Below, in pieces: positions 54,446 through 64,000 of a stretch of DNA of 64,000 nucleotides. Source of the DNA: Lepidostoma basale (lineage: Eukaryota; Arthropoda; Insecta; Trichoptera; Lepidostomatidae); contig JAHDVF020000986.1 of the NCBI GenBank assembly GCA_022606425.2, positions 144,001 through 208,000 on the forward strand. The letters are read 5' to 3'. Every line of letters starts with the position of its first letter. The first letter of the stretch is position 1. The notes under the pieces are model-generated. The model searched no databases and had not been told where the DNA came from. It worked only from the letters and a program-made list of their open reading frames with translations. The position numbers and the translations under genes are program-made.

Positions 54446-55254
54446 CTATCGTGATTATCATAGATAACATATAATTTTATAGCTGTAGATGTATTAAGTC
54501 ATCAATAATCATTTATATCGCACCTAAATTATATGAAATAACTTGTCATAATCAATTTTACCTAGTTCATTGGATTGTTTGATTATTTTTGTGGAAAAGG
54601 AAGCTTTTATTATATTTGAGTTCTCGAATGCCGGTAACTGGTAACGGATCGTTATTTATTAAACTCTGTCTGTATTAAGTACTGACAAAACACTCATGTT
54701 ATGATTTTGTATTTTTTCTTTGAATAATTTTACAAAACAATCTATTTCATAAAAAAATTCCAAATTTATTCTAGTGGTTTCAAAGCGAAAACATTTTTCT
54801 TTCAACATTTAAGATTATTTTATTTAATTATTCATGGTACATGTTCGTCTTGCACAACAGAGGTCTGCTGTGTGGGTGTTTGTTGTAAAAATTGAGGATT
54901 TTGTAGCTATTTTTAGTTTGTATAAAATATACCAAAACAGCCTTTCGTATCACACCTGTAGGGCAAGACGATTTTTCCTGAACGTCGCTTACGAAACAAG
55001 TGAAATTTCGGAGTATTACCAAATTGAAAGTTTTAGGTTGGTCGTGACGGGACTTAAAATGTGCAAAATGTTATTAAGAAACTTAGTATTCTGTAGGGAA
55101 TTAACAGACAGTGCTGCTATACTAAGAACCATTTCGTGACGATAATTTGAGCAGATCCAAACAGTTGCTCATATTTATGGCGAAAACTTTAAACTAAGAA
55201 TAGAACAATAACAAAAGATATTTTGTTTAACTTTTGACACCTTTAACTAATTTA
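54446..55254. other. Intergenic DNA
   Basis: A 101-codon plus-strand frame at 54834-55139 is the least AT-rich part. It has no signal peptide, motif or family I know, so it is not called as a gene. Confidence 0.3.
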
Positions 55255-55800
55255 AATGATTAAATTTTAAACACTGTTATTAGGTATCACAATTTATTTT
55301 TACGAGTGTGTCGCGATAGCTGTTTCGCCAACCTATGTTGGCATCATCATGTGTTACAAACAAGTGTTGTTTGTATCACTCGATGATGCCAACATCGGTT
55401 GGCGTAACAGTTATCGCGTCCCTACAAAAATGAACAATATATGTTTTTTAATATAAATGAAAACGTCTGTCTTCTAGGAGTTTTGTTGAATTTTAAATGG
55501 AATGACATGTTTCGCCCTTCTAAGGCATTATCATTCACAAACATTTGATAATGTCATAGAAGGGCGTAACATGTCATTTCATATAAAATTCAGTAAAACT
55601 CTTAGAAGAAAGATGTTTTCAGTTATATTAATTATTTAATATAGAGTTTTATATCATTGTTCAAGAAACAATAAATAATAAAAATTGTAATATCATAACA
55701 GTGTTATAAATTTGTAATACATAATTAAAGTCTTTCAAATTTCAACATTTAATAACGTTGATGTATTAAAGTGTTTCGGCTAAAACATGTTCTTAAAAAT
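55255..55800. mobile_element. Family A inverted-repeat element, copy 4, split by a family B element
   Basis: Arms ending AACACTGTTAT are inverted around the cores at 55315-55350 (minus; AUGAUGA, GCCAAC/GUUGGC, GAAAC-AGCU-AUC) and 55380-55415 (plus; UCGAUGA, perfect stem II, GUAA). The right arm is interrupted by family B at 55440-55685, then resumes at attgtaatatcataacagtg and runs to gtttcggctaaaacatg. Family B therefore moved after this family A copy. Confidence 0.6.
55440..55685. mobile_element. Family B element, near-perfect palindrome, nested in family A copy 4
   Basis: Inverted arms meet near 55543. The left arm runs atataaatgaaaacgtctgt, gacatgtttcgcccttctaa, ggcatt. The right arm mirrors it and runs on to ATTGTTCAAGAAACAAT (55657-55673). 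Confidence 0.7.
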
Positions 55801-56259
55801 ATGTATAGTTTTATAGAAAATTCAAAACATTTCAATAAAATTTTATAAAGCATTACAATTCAGTATTAATAAGTTATTAATTCATGAACTATCAAATACT
55901 TCATATTTTCTATGGCTCGACAAAATGTACATTGTTTAATACCAGTAATTACACTAATTTCACTGAGTATTTAGTTATGGAATAGAATTCAAGCGAAAAA
56001 TTCGTTCATTTTCACAGATGGGACCTGAGGTGGGTAATTGATTTGTGGTTTGCCTCCCACACGAACACCGGGTACTTTCATACAATATAACACATACTAA
56101 TATATTATGTAGTTGGTAAACACGGTAAAGTTGTTTGGTGATCGAAATTGTATACCGCGCTACTTCACAAATTAAGAAAGTATTATAGCTACCGATAGTA
56201 ATTATATAATAACTTTTTTTATCAATTCACTTATGTGTGGTAAATTTGTATATGATAGA
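55801..56259. other. AT-rich intergenic DNA
   Basis: Nothing recognised. Confidence 0.3.
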
Positions 56260-56535
56260 GGGTCAAATGCTAATATAACAAATGAATGCAGTGAGAATGA
56301 ATAAAATGATCATTAAGATGATTTGGACACATGAAAATAATGAACGGAGAAACAATGGTAAAATAGTAGGTATATGTAAACGACGTAAACGGAAAGAAAA
56401 ACGTAGAGAAAAACGTTGCACTATCAAATCAATAAAAAACTGTATGTCGGCCACGTGACAAGTCGTAGAAAGCCGTTTGCATGCATGACACGATCTTTTT
56501 GCCTACCTCTTCGGGGAGACGTCGTGATGGTTAGC
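56260..56535 (+). mobile_element. RTE-like LINE 3' fragment, TTAG lineage, decayed
   Basis: gatcattaagatgatttgga, cacatg (WFGHM region), gtatatgtaaacgacgtaaa cgg, and the end ttttgcctacctcttcgggg, agacgtcgtgatggttagct. Its tail is duplicated in the adjoining tandem repeat. Confidence 0.65.
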
Positions 56536-56829
56536 TAGTCTTTCATGACAGGAAATGTATTAAAAAAACATTTCCTGTCATGAAATAAATAAATTCTTTC
56601 TCTGACCAATGTTATTTATGAATCAATTGTGTATTTTCTTTTGCTGTTGTATTGCTATGTGTTTCTTTTGCTGTTGTATTGGGGAGATGTCGTGATGGTT
56701 AGCTAGTCTTTCATGACAGGAAATGTATTAAAAAAACATTTCCTGTCATGAAATAAATAAATTCTTTCTCTGACATATGTTATTTATGAATCAATTGTGT
56801 ATTTTCTTTTGCTGTTGTATTGCTATGTG
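56513..56829 (+). repeat. Tandem duplication (168-bp spacing) with a perfect 18-bp inverted repeat
   Basis: The ~149-bp unit 56513-56661 recurs at 56681-56829 with very few changes (c/t at 56520/56688, cc/ca in ctgaccaatg/ctgacatatg). Each unit carries TTTCATGACAGGAAATGT and its complement (56541-56558/56568-56585 and 56709-56726/56736-56753) around a 9-base loop. The unit begins inside the LINE tail. Confidence 0.85.
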
Positions 56830-57796
56830 TGTACGGCGGAACATCGAGGGAGAGTAGCGTAGCTTAAATGTGGTCTGGGTCCCCCTTGGTTGCAAATATA
56901 CATACATTATTTTTTTTAACGTAGGTCTCGTATGGACGGGGGACGGGCCTAGGGAGTGCACGAGTGAAGTTGACAAAAGGCGCCGCTGTGCCTATAACAG
57001 CTTCGAGTAAGCGGAGGGAGCCCTCCATGGCTCGGCCATATTTTAGTCATTCATGAATTCTTAACATAATATCTCAACTAACAAAATATTTTCAACTATT
57101 AGTTATCATAGATTGTTAAACCTTAAATCACCTTAAAGAATCAAAGAATTTGCATTCCTCGTTTAAATACTTTTTAGAAGCTTTTAAGTCGCATTAAGCA
57201 CGGTATCGCGTAACGCCTCTGCTAAGCGCATGCGATATTGTAGGTATATTGTATCAGTCCACAATTAGAATAACAACTGTAAACTTGACGAGCAAAACAT
57301 CCGAAAGCTTTCACGCTGTGGACGATCTATTATTTTCTCTTTTCTACGCACGTCCTTAAGGCCGATGAAGAGAGACGGGAAGGTCCAGAAATTCAAATAT
57401 ATCTCTGCTATTGTTGGCAATCAAAGCGGTGTCACACATTTATAACAAGAAGCCAACGCGAATAATCTTCCTCGTCTGATAAAACAGCTCTGTTGTTATT
57501 TTAAATAAGCAAATGAACAACTTGCTGATTTTTTTACGGTTCCGGATGACTGCTGTGTGATTTGTTTGGAATTTTGACGCATTTCGTATTTTTCTAGCAC
57601 ACACCCGAACAAAGTAACGTCATAGAATCGCTATTACATAATTGGTATCATGTGTTGTTAATACAAACGGATAACGCAATAAACGTAATTAAATAAACCT
57701 ATAAAGATTCCTAATACATTACCAATCCGTAGCGTTATCCCGCTGCATTCCTCTCGGGGAAGCTGGGTACCAAAAGTCTACAGATAAGGTGGACTC
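56830..57796. other. Intergenic DNA with unique less AT-rich islands
   Basis: 56830-57060 (gtacggcggaacatcgaggg, ggacgggggacgggcctagg) and 57160-57480 are GC-richer and unique. No coding frame with motifs. Confidence 0.35.
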
Positions 57797-58000
57797 TCAA
57801 CGGTTCTCACAAATCCATTTCTTCAGATTTATCAAGGAATTCCCTGAGAACTCCGTCATCTTGGAAGGTAACCTATCTTTATGCTCCGGATGGTAATCTT
57901 CGACAACATCAGCACAGACTGTTTTATCGTCCAACATGCAGAACCAACCTGCCTCTGGTGATGCCGGTGGGGAGAGCAATCAAACTGCTGTTCGTGGCGT
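57797..58000 (-). pseudogene. Coding-like block homologous to 12812-12945
   Basis: The minus-strand frame is open for 60 codons and ends LINLKKWICENR at a TGA: SPEAGWFCMLDDKTVCADVV, EDYHPEHKDRLPSKMTEFSG. This copy has the Trp codon that is a stop in the other one. Unidentified: either the last exon of an unknown gene, a retrocopy, or transposon coding sequence. Similarity ends near 58000. Confidence 0.45.
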
Positions 58001-58784
58001 CTTTCATAATAATATTATATATAAATATGTTTTAGCTGTTATTTAATCATTACTATATTTGACCTGTTCTCAATATATGCCTAAAACTTTAACATTTGTT
58101 TTTAATATCTCCAAGAAATAAACTAATTTGATTTGAAAAGTAGATTTTCTTTTTCTTATCCAATGCGTTTTATCGGTCAAGTCAACCCTTGATAAATTAG
58201 TTTTATTTAGTTAATTCTAAATAATTATCAAGGCACGCTTCGTTTTTTAAGCTTTGAAGATCGGTAAATGTTTGCCTGCTTTCATTGTAAAAAACTGTTT
58301 GTTGTGAAAATACGTCCACAAAAAGAAAATTCTATTATCGTCCTTCCTTTTATTGTGAAACTTTTCTTTATACAAAACCAGTTGTTGTTGATATAATTGA
58401 AAAGACGTTCCGACAATTGAATGAATAAAGAAAAACGTTATTCGTAAAGAATACATTATTTACACAACGTTACAAACCATTCTAGAACGCTTTTTAAACC
58501 GATCAATAAATAAATAAATAAACTTTGTAAGTTTGCAAGTACATAATAATATAGAATATATAATTTTGCGTCAGACATTATTTTTCTAATCGACAACTCA
58601 ACAGTAATGAACTTTTTTATCCTGGTAAAATATATAAAGTTTTCTTGTGTGTTTAGGGATTTTTAACATTATTTGTATTATTTCAACTTTAGGAATATGT
58701 TATTTAAGAAAATATTTAAAAATTAAAAATAAAAGAGCACATGAGATGTTCTATAGTAATATATTTTACGAATACGCAAAAAAT
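58001..58784. other. AT-rich intergenic DNA
   Basis: Nothing recognised. Confidence 0.3.
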
Positions 58785-59135
58785 CTTCTTCTTCTTTTTG
58801 TCGTCACACCTCCGTGGTGCATATGGCCTCAAGGAACCTTCTCCACCCGACTCTATCGCATGCCTGATGCCTAACATCATCCCAAGTGAGGGCTGCTGCC
58901 TTAACCTCGTCCTGCAGGTCTCTTCTCCAGGTGGCTCTAGGTCTGCCTCGCTTCCTCTTTCCCCCCATAGGGGACCAGTCTAGTGCGCCCTGAGCGATGC
59001 AGGCTGGGTTCCGTCTCAGAGTGTGACCGATCCACTGCCATTTGCGTCTGGCGATTTGTTCTCTAATTGGCTTTTCGCCTGCCATGGTCCAGAGAATCGC
59101 ATTTGACACTGTTTGGGGCCAATAGATTTTTAATA
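58785..59135 (-). mobile_element. LINE RT C-terminal fragment (GRPRATWRRDL lineage), GAA-tailed
   Basis: The minus-strand frame 59100-58804 is open: WTMAGEKPIREQIARRKWQW, IGHTLRRNPACIAQGALDWS, PMGGKRKRGRPRATWRRDLQ, DEVKAAALTWDDVRHQACDR, VGWRRFLEAICTTEV, stop. It ends GAAGAAGAAG (58787-58796). A recent-looking, extremely 5'-truncated insertion of a lineage not otherwise seen in the window. Confidence 0.8.
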
Positions 59136-60054
59136 TTGAGTGAAATTGTTCAATAAAGATAATGGCATTGAAACTGTACATGTTATTAATCGAAATATAA
59201 CAATGAATAATCTTGAAATTTAAAAAAATAAAATAAAAATAAATACTATATTATATACAATCAAATCAATTCTACTTCAAGTCCAATAATTGGTTTATTT
59301 CCTTTGTCGCAAGATTAATACCTGGACCCCAATAAGAACACAAAAATATTATTTAAGATTAATTTTTAAAAAAATGTTACAATTAATGCATTAAACGTTC
59401 GAAAATTTTAACATCTTACAAAACTGACCACATTCATGAATAATTAGTTCAAATATTTATTTTGAATACCCTGAGGAATTCTGTCTCCCGATACATGTTT
59501 TTTTTCTACCTTAAATAAAGTGTTAGTTAATAAAATATTGTTCAATTACGAATTCACTACAGACAGTAGTGGTAAATATATTATATATAGAATAGATAAG
59601 GATATTTACCAATCAGTGCAGTGGTTGTTCTTTCAACATAACTAAAAAAAACACAAAGCAATTAAAACAAACTTTGTTTTTGCAACAAGTCTTAAACCCC
59701 ATAAAATCTCAGAACGGCGATGCATCGTAACCGTTTTACTCGGAATGTTTTGGACCACCTCTCGTCTCTCATTAGCAGCAATGTAAAGACCAGGGGCTTA
59801 ATTAACTCAGGCACGTGCTGCGAATGAACACTAATCGAGGATCCTTTCCTTCTAACCGCCGGATATCCGACTCGGTGAACGACTGTTCGATGCCGGACTC
59901 GAGAATACTTGATTACGTAAAAATGTGAGCCAACTTCGTCTATAAGGAGTTAAATCGAAATGCTTGAAGCTTTTAATTGCTTTCTCCGTTATTACAAAAC
60001 GCCTGTTTATAAATTCTAACTGAACATATAAGTAGATATAAAGATTGTATATTT
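59136..60054. other. Intergenic DNA
   Basis: 59690-59960 is a unique less AT-rich island. The rest is AT-rich. No gene. Confidence 0.3.
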
Positions 60055-60720
60055 TATAACTAACTAACCATCACGCCGTTTCCCCGAAGAGGTAGACAGA
60101 GAGGATGGATCGCCACATTGTTCTGTCCTGACATAACTCTCGCGCCTCTTCTACATTCACACATCATGACATGCACGCTTGTCGATTGTTCCTACTTCGA
60201 ACATGGCCGCCTTTCAGTAATTGATTAATTTGGTCATGCCATTTCTTCCTTGGCCTTCCTCGACTTCTTATTCCATTCACACTACTTGTATATATCTTTT
60301 TAACCATTCTTCCCTCATCTATTCGTTCCATATGTCTAAATCATCTTAGTGACCCCTTCTTGATTTCATTTATCACGCATTTATCCGCTTAACATTCCTT
60401 TCTTACTTTATCATTAGACATTCTATCATATAATGTTTTTTCCGCACATCCTTCTTCCTGACCTCATTTCTACGGCATTTATCCTACTTTCATCTTTCTT
60501 CTGCCAACTTCAAGCTTCACTTCCATACATAAGGGTCGGCACTAGAACTTTATTGTGCTCTGCCATCTTTGCTTCAGTCGATATATTTCTATTTGCGGTA
60601 ATGACTTTGAGTGCACCATTAATTTTGTTTCCAGCTCCAACTCTTCTTCCGATGTCTCTCTCCATGTTTCCATCTCTTGTAAACATGTTTTTCAGGTAGA
60701 TGCCACATGTGCCATTGCAC
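60055..60720 (-). mobile_element. RTE-like LINE 3' fragment, TTAG lineage
   Basis: Starts aactaactaaccatcacgcc and extends farther upstream than the other minus-strand copies, past the aagcttcacttccatacata (YGSEA) block at about 60511 to about 60715. Frames are broken. A solo tail scrap (ctactaactaaccatcacag) lies at 60758-60777. Confidence 0.7.
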
Positions 60721-60777
60721 CTAATATTTTATAATATAATTCATTTTATGTTTTTAACTACTAACTAACCATCACAG

Positions 60778-60999
60778 AAATAATTTTGTATTTTGAACAT
60801 TTTAGAGTTATTAATAAAAAAAATTGGTAGGCGCAAATAAGAAAAGAGAAGAAAACAAAGCTTTTTTATATGGAGTACTCACTTTGTGTTTATAACAATA
60901 AAAAAAATCATGAAATTTTGTTACATTATTTGTGATAGACTTGTGTTTTTTTTTAAAGACTAACTCCAAGTCTCCTTTTTACTTACTCCACTTTTACAA
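60778..60999. other. AT-rich spacer
   Basis: Nothing recognised. Confidence 0.3.
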
Positions 61000-61360
61000 T
61001 CTTCAATGTCGTACGAACGTTTTTACAATCTTCGGGAGGAGTCACATTGAGAGACAAGGTGCGCAACAAATATGTAAGAGGAAGTTTCCAGGTAGCCCCT
61101 ATAAAACAAAAGTTGTCAGAAACAAGGCTCCGGTGATCACGTGATGATGAGACCTCACGTCCATGTCGTGAAAAAGTGTATTTCCGTGACTAGTAGGAGA
61201 GGAAGAGGAAGGCCCCCAGCTACCTGGCTGATGAATGTGCAGAGGGGAATGTGCAGGTCCGAGGCCTTAAAAGGAGGAAGCTGCCTACGAAAAAAATACC
61301 TGGCAGAAGCCGACCCAGAGTAACGGGAAGAGACGAGGGGAAAGAAGAAGAATCTTGAAT
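61000..61360 (+). mobile_element. LINE RT C-terminal remnant (GRGRPPATWL lineage), GAA-tailed
   Basis: LRDKVRNKYVRGSFQVAPIK then QKLSETRLR, where the expected Trp codon is TGA. It is followed in another frame by GRGRPPATWLMNVQRGMCRS, EALK and KKYLAEADPE, stop. It ends aaagaagaagaat. Decayed. Confidence 0.65.
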
Positions 61361-61364
61361 GTGA

Positions 61365-61475
61365 GCAGAAAATAGCTCATTATTAAGAAGAAGGAATCCA
61401 GTTGTGTCCAGGCCCTGTCTTCTGGATTAGAAGCCAAGCGTTCTGTCCCCTAGACCACCACCTAATGTTATAATA
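61365..61475 (-). mobile_element. tRNA-derived SINE (family S1), minus strand
   Basis: The complement reads GGTGGTGGTCTAGGGGACAG, AACGCTTGGCTTCTAATCCA, GGGCCTGGACACAACTGGAT, TCCTTCTTCTTAATAATGAG, CTATTTTCTGCTCA. Collinear with 20295-20420. It abuts the GAA end of the neighbouring LINE remnant. Confidence 0.65.
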
Positions 61476-61489
61476 CATTTGAGTGGGGA

Positions 61490-61850
61490 ATTATCAAACA
61501 TGATAAATATTATATAGATATCATTTTATAATGCCATCACAGGGCAAAGCAAGATATTCCCATATAATACAATTAATATTCTATAAAACAGATATTTTCA
61601 TAAATAATTAATCCTCAATTGTAAGTAGAATTTTTTTAAGTATCTATCTGTTCTAGAAATTACTTGGATTATTTGGATCATATTTTTATTTTCATTTAGT
61701 TTAATTACATATTTAATATGTTGAAAACATTTGATAAAATCCGAGCAATGCGAAATATATCACTCTTTCTAAGAGAACAAAAATTTTCATTGAAATGAAA
61801 TATGTAATATGTATTAATATATAACTGTTCAAGAAACAGTAAATGAGTTT
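61490..61850. mobile_element. Family B element, highly degenerate
   Basis: ttataatgccatcacagggc then aaagcaagatattcccatat, and a terminal ctgttcaagaaacagtaaat at 61826-61845. It lies directly after the S1 SINE. Confidence 0.45.
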
Positions 61851-61934
61851 TAGTTATGTCATATTACAAACTTGCGTCATCTGAAGGGTGACTGACAGTA
61901 ACTAAAAATCACAGTAAGTATATTATTTTTAAAA

Positions 61935-62540
61935 ACTCCTCATTAAAACTGATTAATACCTGGGACACAATATTCGATCGGGCCGAGATAACCAAACCGC
62001 AGAGCTAAAAAGAAGAATTGGACTAAGCTGGGCAGCTTTCAGTAACATGAGTCATATCCTTAAAAACCGGGAAATACCGATCAACCTGAAACGAAAAGTC
62101 TATGAAGCCTGCGTTCTGCCGATTGGTACTAATGGTCTTGAAACTGTTACATTTTCCAAACAAAGTGCCGAGAAACTACAAGTGACCCAAAGAGCCATGG
62201 AAAGAGCCATGTTAGGAAGAAGCCTAAGAGACAGAGTCAGAAACAAAGGTCACTGACATCATCCACCGGGTGGCGAGTCTAAAATGGCAATGGGCAGGTC
62301 ACGTAGCCAGAAGCTCAGATGAAAAGTGGACAAGAAGACTGCTGACTTGGAGACCGTGGACGACAAAAAGAAGTGCAGGGCGACCGCAACTACGGTGGAA
62401 GGAAGATCTGAACAGACACGTCGGAATAACCTGGATACAGTCTGCACAGGACAAAGTGACATGGAAACGAATGAAGGAGGCCTTTGTCCAGGAGTGGGCG
62501 GGAATAGGCTGAGGAAGAAGAAGAGAAGAAGAAGAATTGT
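61935..62540 (+). mobile_element. RTE-like LINE 3' fragment, lineage shared with 9540-9725
   Basis: FSNMSHILKNREIPINLKRK, VYEACVLPIGTNGLETVTFS, KQSAEKLQVTQRAMERAMLG, RSLRDRVRNK. After a frameshift it continues VASLKWQWAGHVARSSDEKW, GRPQLRWKEDLNRHVGITWI, QSAQDKVTWKRMKEAFVQEW, AGIG, stop. It ends GAAGAAGAAGAGAAGAAGAA. One frameshift separates two open halves, so the copy is fairly young. Confidence 0.85.
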
Positions 62541-63110
62541 ATGAAAAAGTTCAGTATGTTGAGTTATTCCTGTTCAAAAAGAAAAAAACTGTGTTTTTGG
62601 CATTAGTAGGTAAAATAATATATTTCAATTTGTATTAAAACATTTTTACAACCGACACAGCTTATAATTGAATTCGCTATGAAAATAATAATTAATATTG
62701 TGGAGATTACTTTTACGACTTGGATGATGTCTGACTTATTGACGACAAGCATCCCTGTTAATCACTTTTAATAAGTACCTATGGTATTTTACGATGGCTA
62801 TAAATCGTTAGGCGAAAGAAATGTGACAATAACTCAAATTGAGTTGTAATTTGAAAGTACATTGTTAATGGCTTACATCAGACCATATTAAAAGGATCTG
62901 ATGTTAATAGGAGATGATGTTGTAATAATATATTATACAAATTAATTATTTCTATTCAAAATAAACAGTATATATACAATGAAAAGCGGAGTGGAAAGAG
63001 ATATTGAAAGAAGATTTAGATAATAATAATAATAAATTGGATGATTTATAGAGCGCCATTTTTATGAATTAATCATCTCAAGGGCGTTGTAGCTCCATTT
63101 TATGAACTAG
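62541..63110. other. AT-rich intergenic DNA
   Basis: Nothing recognised. Confidence 0.3.
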
Positions 63111-63114
63111 TTAA

Positions 63115-63275
63115 AGATAAACATTAAAGTTAAAATAAATATTTTTATTAAGAATAAATATTTCGTTAAAAATAAACATTAAGTTTAAAATTAACATTTT
63201 GTTAAAAATAAACATTTTGTTAAAAATAATTTTTTTGCTAAAAATAAACATTTTTGCTAAAAATAAACATTTTGT
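63115..63275 (+). repeat. Minisatellite of ~18-bp units
   Basis: Repeats of taaaaataaacattttgt with variants (aagaataaatatttcgt, taaaaataattttttt). Confidence 0.7.
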
Positions 63276-63354
63276 TAGAGTACGCAAAGTTAATAGTACA
63301 CAATAAGTTGTCGTTGCGAACAAAAAATATACAAAAAGCTTAGATGTCAATGGT

Positions 63355-63770
63355 GTTTTTGCACTGATAAAGTGAAGCATGAAACTAGCAAAAGAAGGAG
63401 GAATTTAGAATAAATCGAGTACAAATGAAGTTTCTTAGACGAATCTATGATAGTAAAAAAAAATTACGATAGAACCTCAAATGCAAATTTAAGTGAATTA
63501 AACCGTTAAAAAATAATCAAAAGACTCAGATGGTTTGAACACATGAAAAGAAGGCGTAAAATAATAATTGTAAAGGAAGTATACGTTATTGATGTAAACG
63601 GGAGGGAAATAAAGGAAGACAATTAAAATGTGGCATGATCAAATCAACGAAATATTAAATGACGGTCAGATGAAGAGTTGGAAAAATCGACGCGCGTGCA
63701 CGACACGATGTATGAATATCGAAGTAGTGAAAAAAAGCATGTCAGAAAAGAACTGATCGTTAGTTTTTTA
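63355..63770 (+). mobile_element. RTE-like LINE 3' fragment, TTAG lineage, decayed
   Basis: gaagcatgaaactagcaaaa, gaatctatgatagtaaa, gactcagatggtttgaacac (RWFEH) and gaagtatacgttattgatgt (VYVIDV), then cgcgcgtgcacgacacgatg tatg near 63690 and catgtcagaaaagaactgat. Collinear with 16315-16740. Its tail is lost where the family B element begins. Confidence 0.65.
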
Positions 63771-64000
63771 TTTAATAGAAAACAAAAGTTCATTAAAATG
63801 ATGCAATCAGAGGATTAATATTAATCAAAAGTCAGTTTTCTAAAAGTTTTATTATATTTTATGGGAATGACATGTTTCGCCCTTCTAAGGCATGATCATT
63901 TGATAATGTCTTAGAAGGGCGAAACTACTAGAAAACTGACGTTTTTATTTGTATTAATTATGGAATTTTACATCATTGTTCAAGAAACAATAAACAATCA
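63770..64000. mobile_element. Family B element at the window edge
   Basis: The left arm (ttaatattaatcaaaagtca, gttttctaaaagttttatta) and the right arm (gaaactactagaaaactgac) meet in ggcatgatcatttgataatg tc. The right end ATTGTTCAAGAAACAAT is present (63975-63991). The right arm has lost the CATGTCATTCCC...ATAAAACTT segment, by deletion. Confidence 0.65.

Noticed and set aside
63770..64000. Helitron end (terminal hairpin ATTGTTCAAGAAACAAT)
   Set aside because: No CTRR terminus, no TC start, and flanking duplications exist in other copies, which Helitrons do not make.

Overview
The window looks like a piece of a large, AT-rich, transposon-filled insect nuclear genome. The evidence is one insect-type leucine-rich-repeat (LRR) membrane receptor gene, several lineages of RTE-like LINE reverse-transcriptase remnants with the insect-type C-terminal tail, tRNA-derived SINEs, and TIR elements. 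I cannot fix the order from sequence alone. Nothing is prokaryotic: no operons, no dense coding, no CRISPR array.

Layout. Positions 1-2506 hold the only convincing cellular gene, on the minus strand: a single-exon, 576-residue LRR type I membrane protein of the tartan/capricious kind, with its 3' flank at 1-775. The other 61.5 kb contains no recognisable host gene. It is a mosaic of mobile elements set in AT-rich DNA, with a series of less AT-rich unique islands (for example 24240-24760, 28190-28570, 37240-37740, 43310-43660, 45480-45990). Developmental LRR genes often sit beside such deserts, so these islands are reasonable candidates for distal regulatory DNA.

Mobile DNA. (1) RTE-like LINE 3' ends come in at least six lineages. 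One 5'-truncated copy at 14350-16240 is still an open 610-codon RT fragment. One abundant lineage ends in a (TTAG)n tail, others in (GAA)n. (2) SINEs: two tRNA-derived families, plus a third SINE-like family whose last ~60 bp are shared with the TTAG-tailed LINE. (3) TIR elements at 2870-3089 and 21764-22168, and foldbacks at 36323-36627 and 40765-41262. (4) Minisatellites at 41868-42245 and 63115-63275, and a tandem duplication carrying a perfect 18-bp hairpin at 56513-56829.

Most interesting. At least six interspersed families (called A, B, C, D, F and H here) are built around the same short fold: CUGANGA, one extra base, a GC-rich hairpin, GAAAC, a tiny loop, GUC. This matches the core of a minimal type I hammerhead ribozyme with a very short stem III, as known from Penelope-like elements and retrozymes. 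Several copies keep every invariant core base. Members usually occur as head-to-head inverted pairs. Three copies have direct repeats of 13-20 bp at their ends and one has 8 bp, and in the best A copies one arm is full while the other stops at the same internal point. I infer small, non-autonomous, ribozyme-bearing retroelements. No Penelope-type RT or GIY-YIG ORF is present, so they would be mobilised in trans. Cleavage activity is untested.
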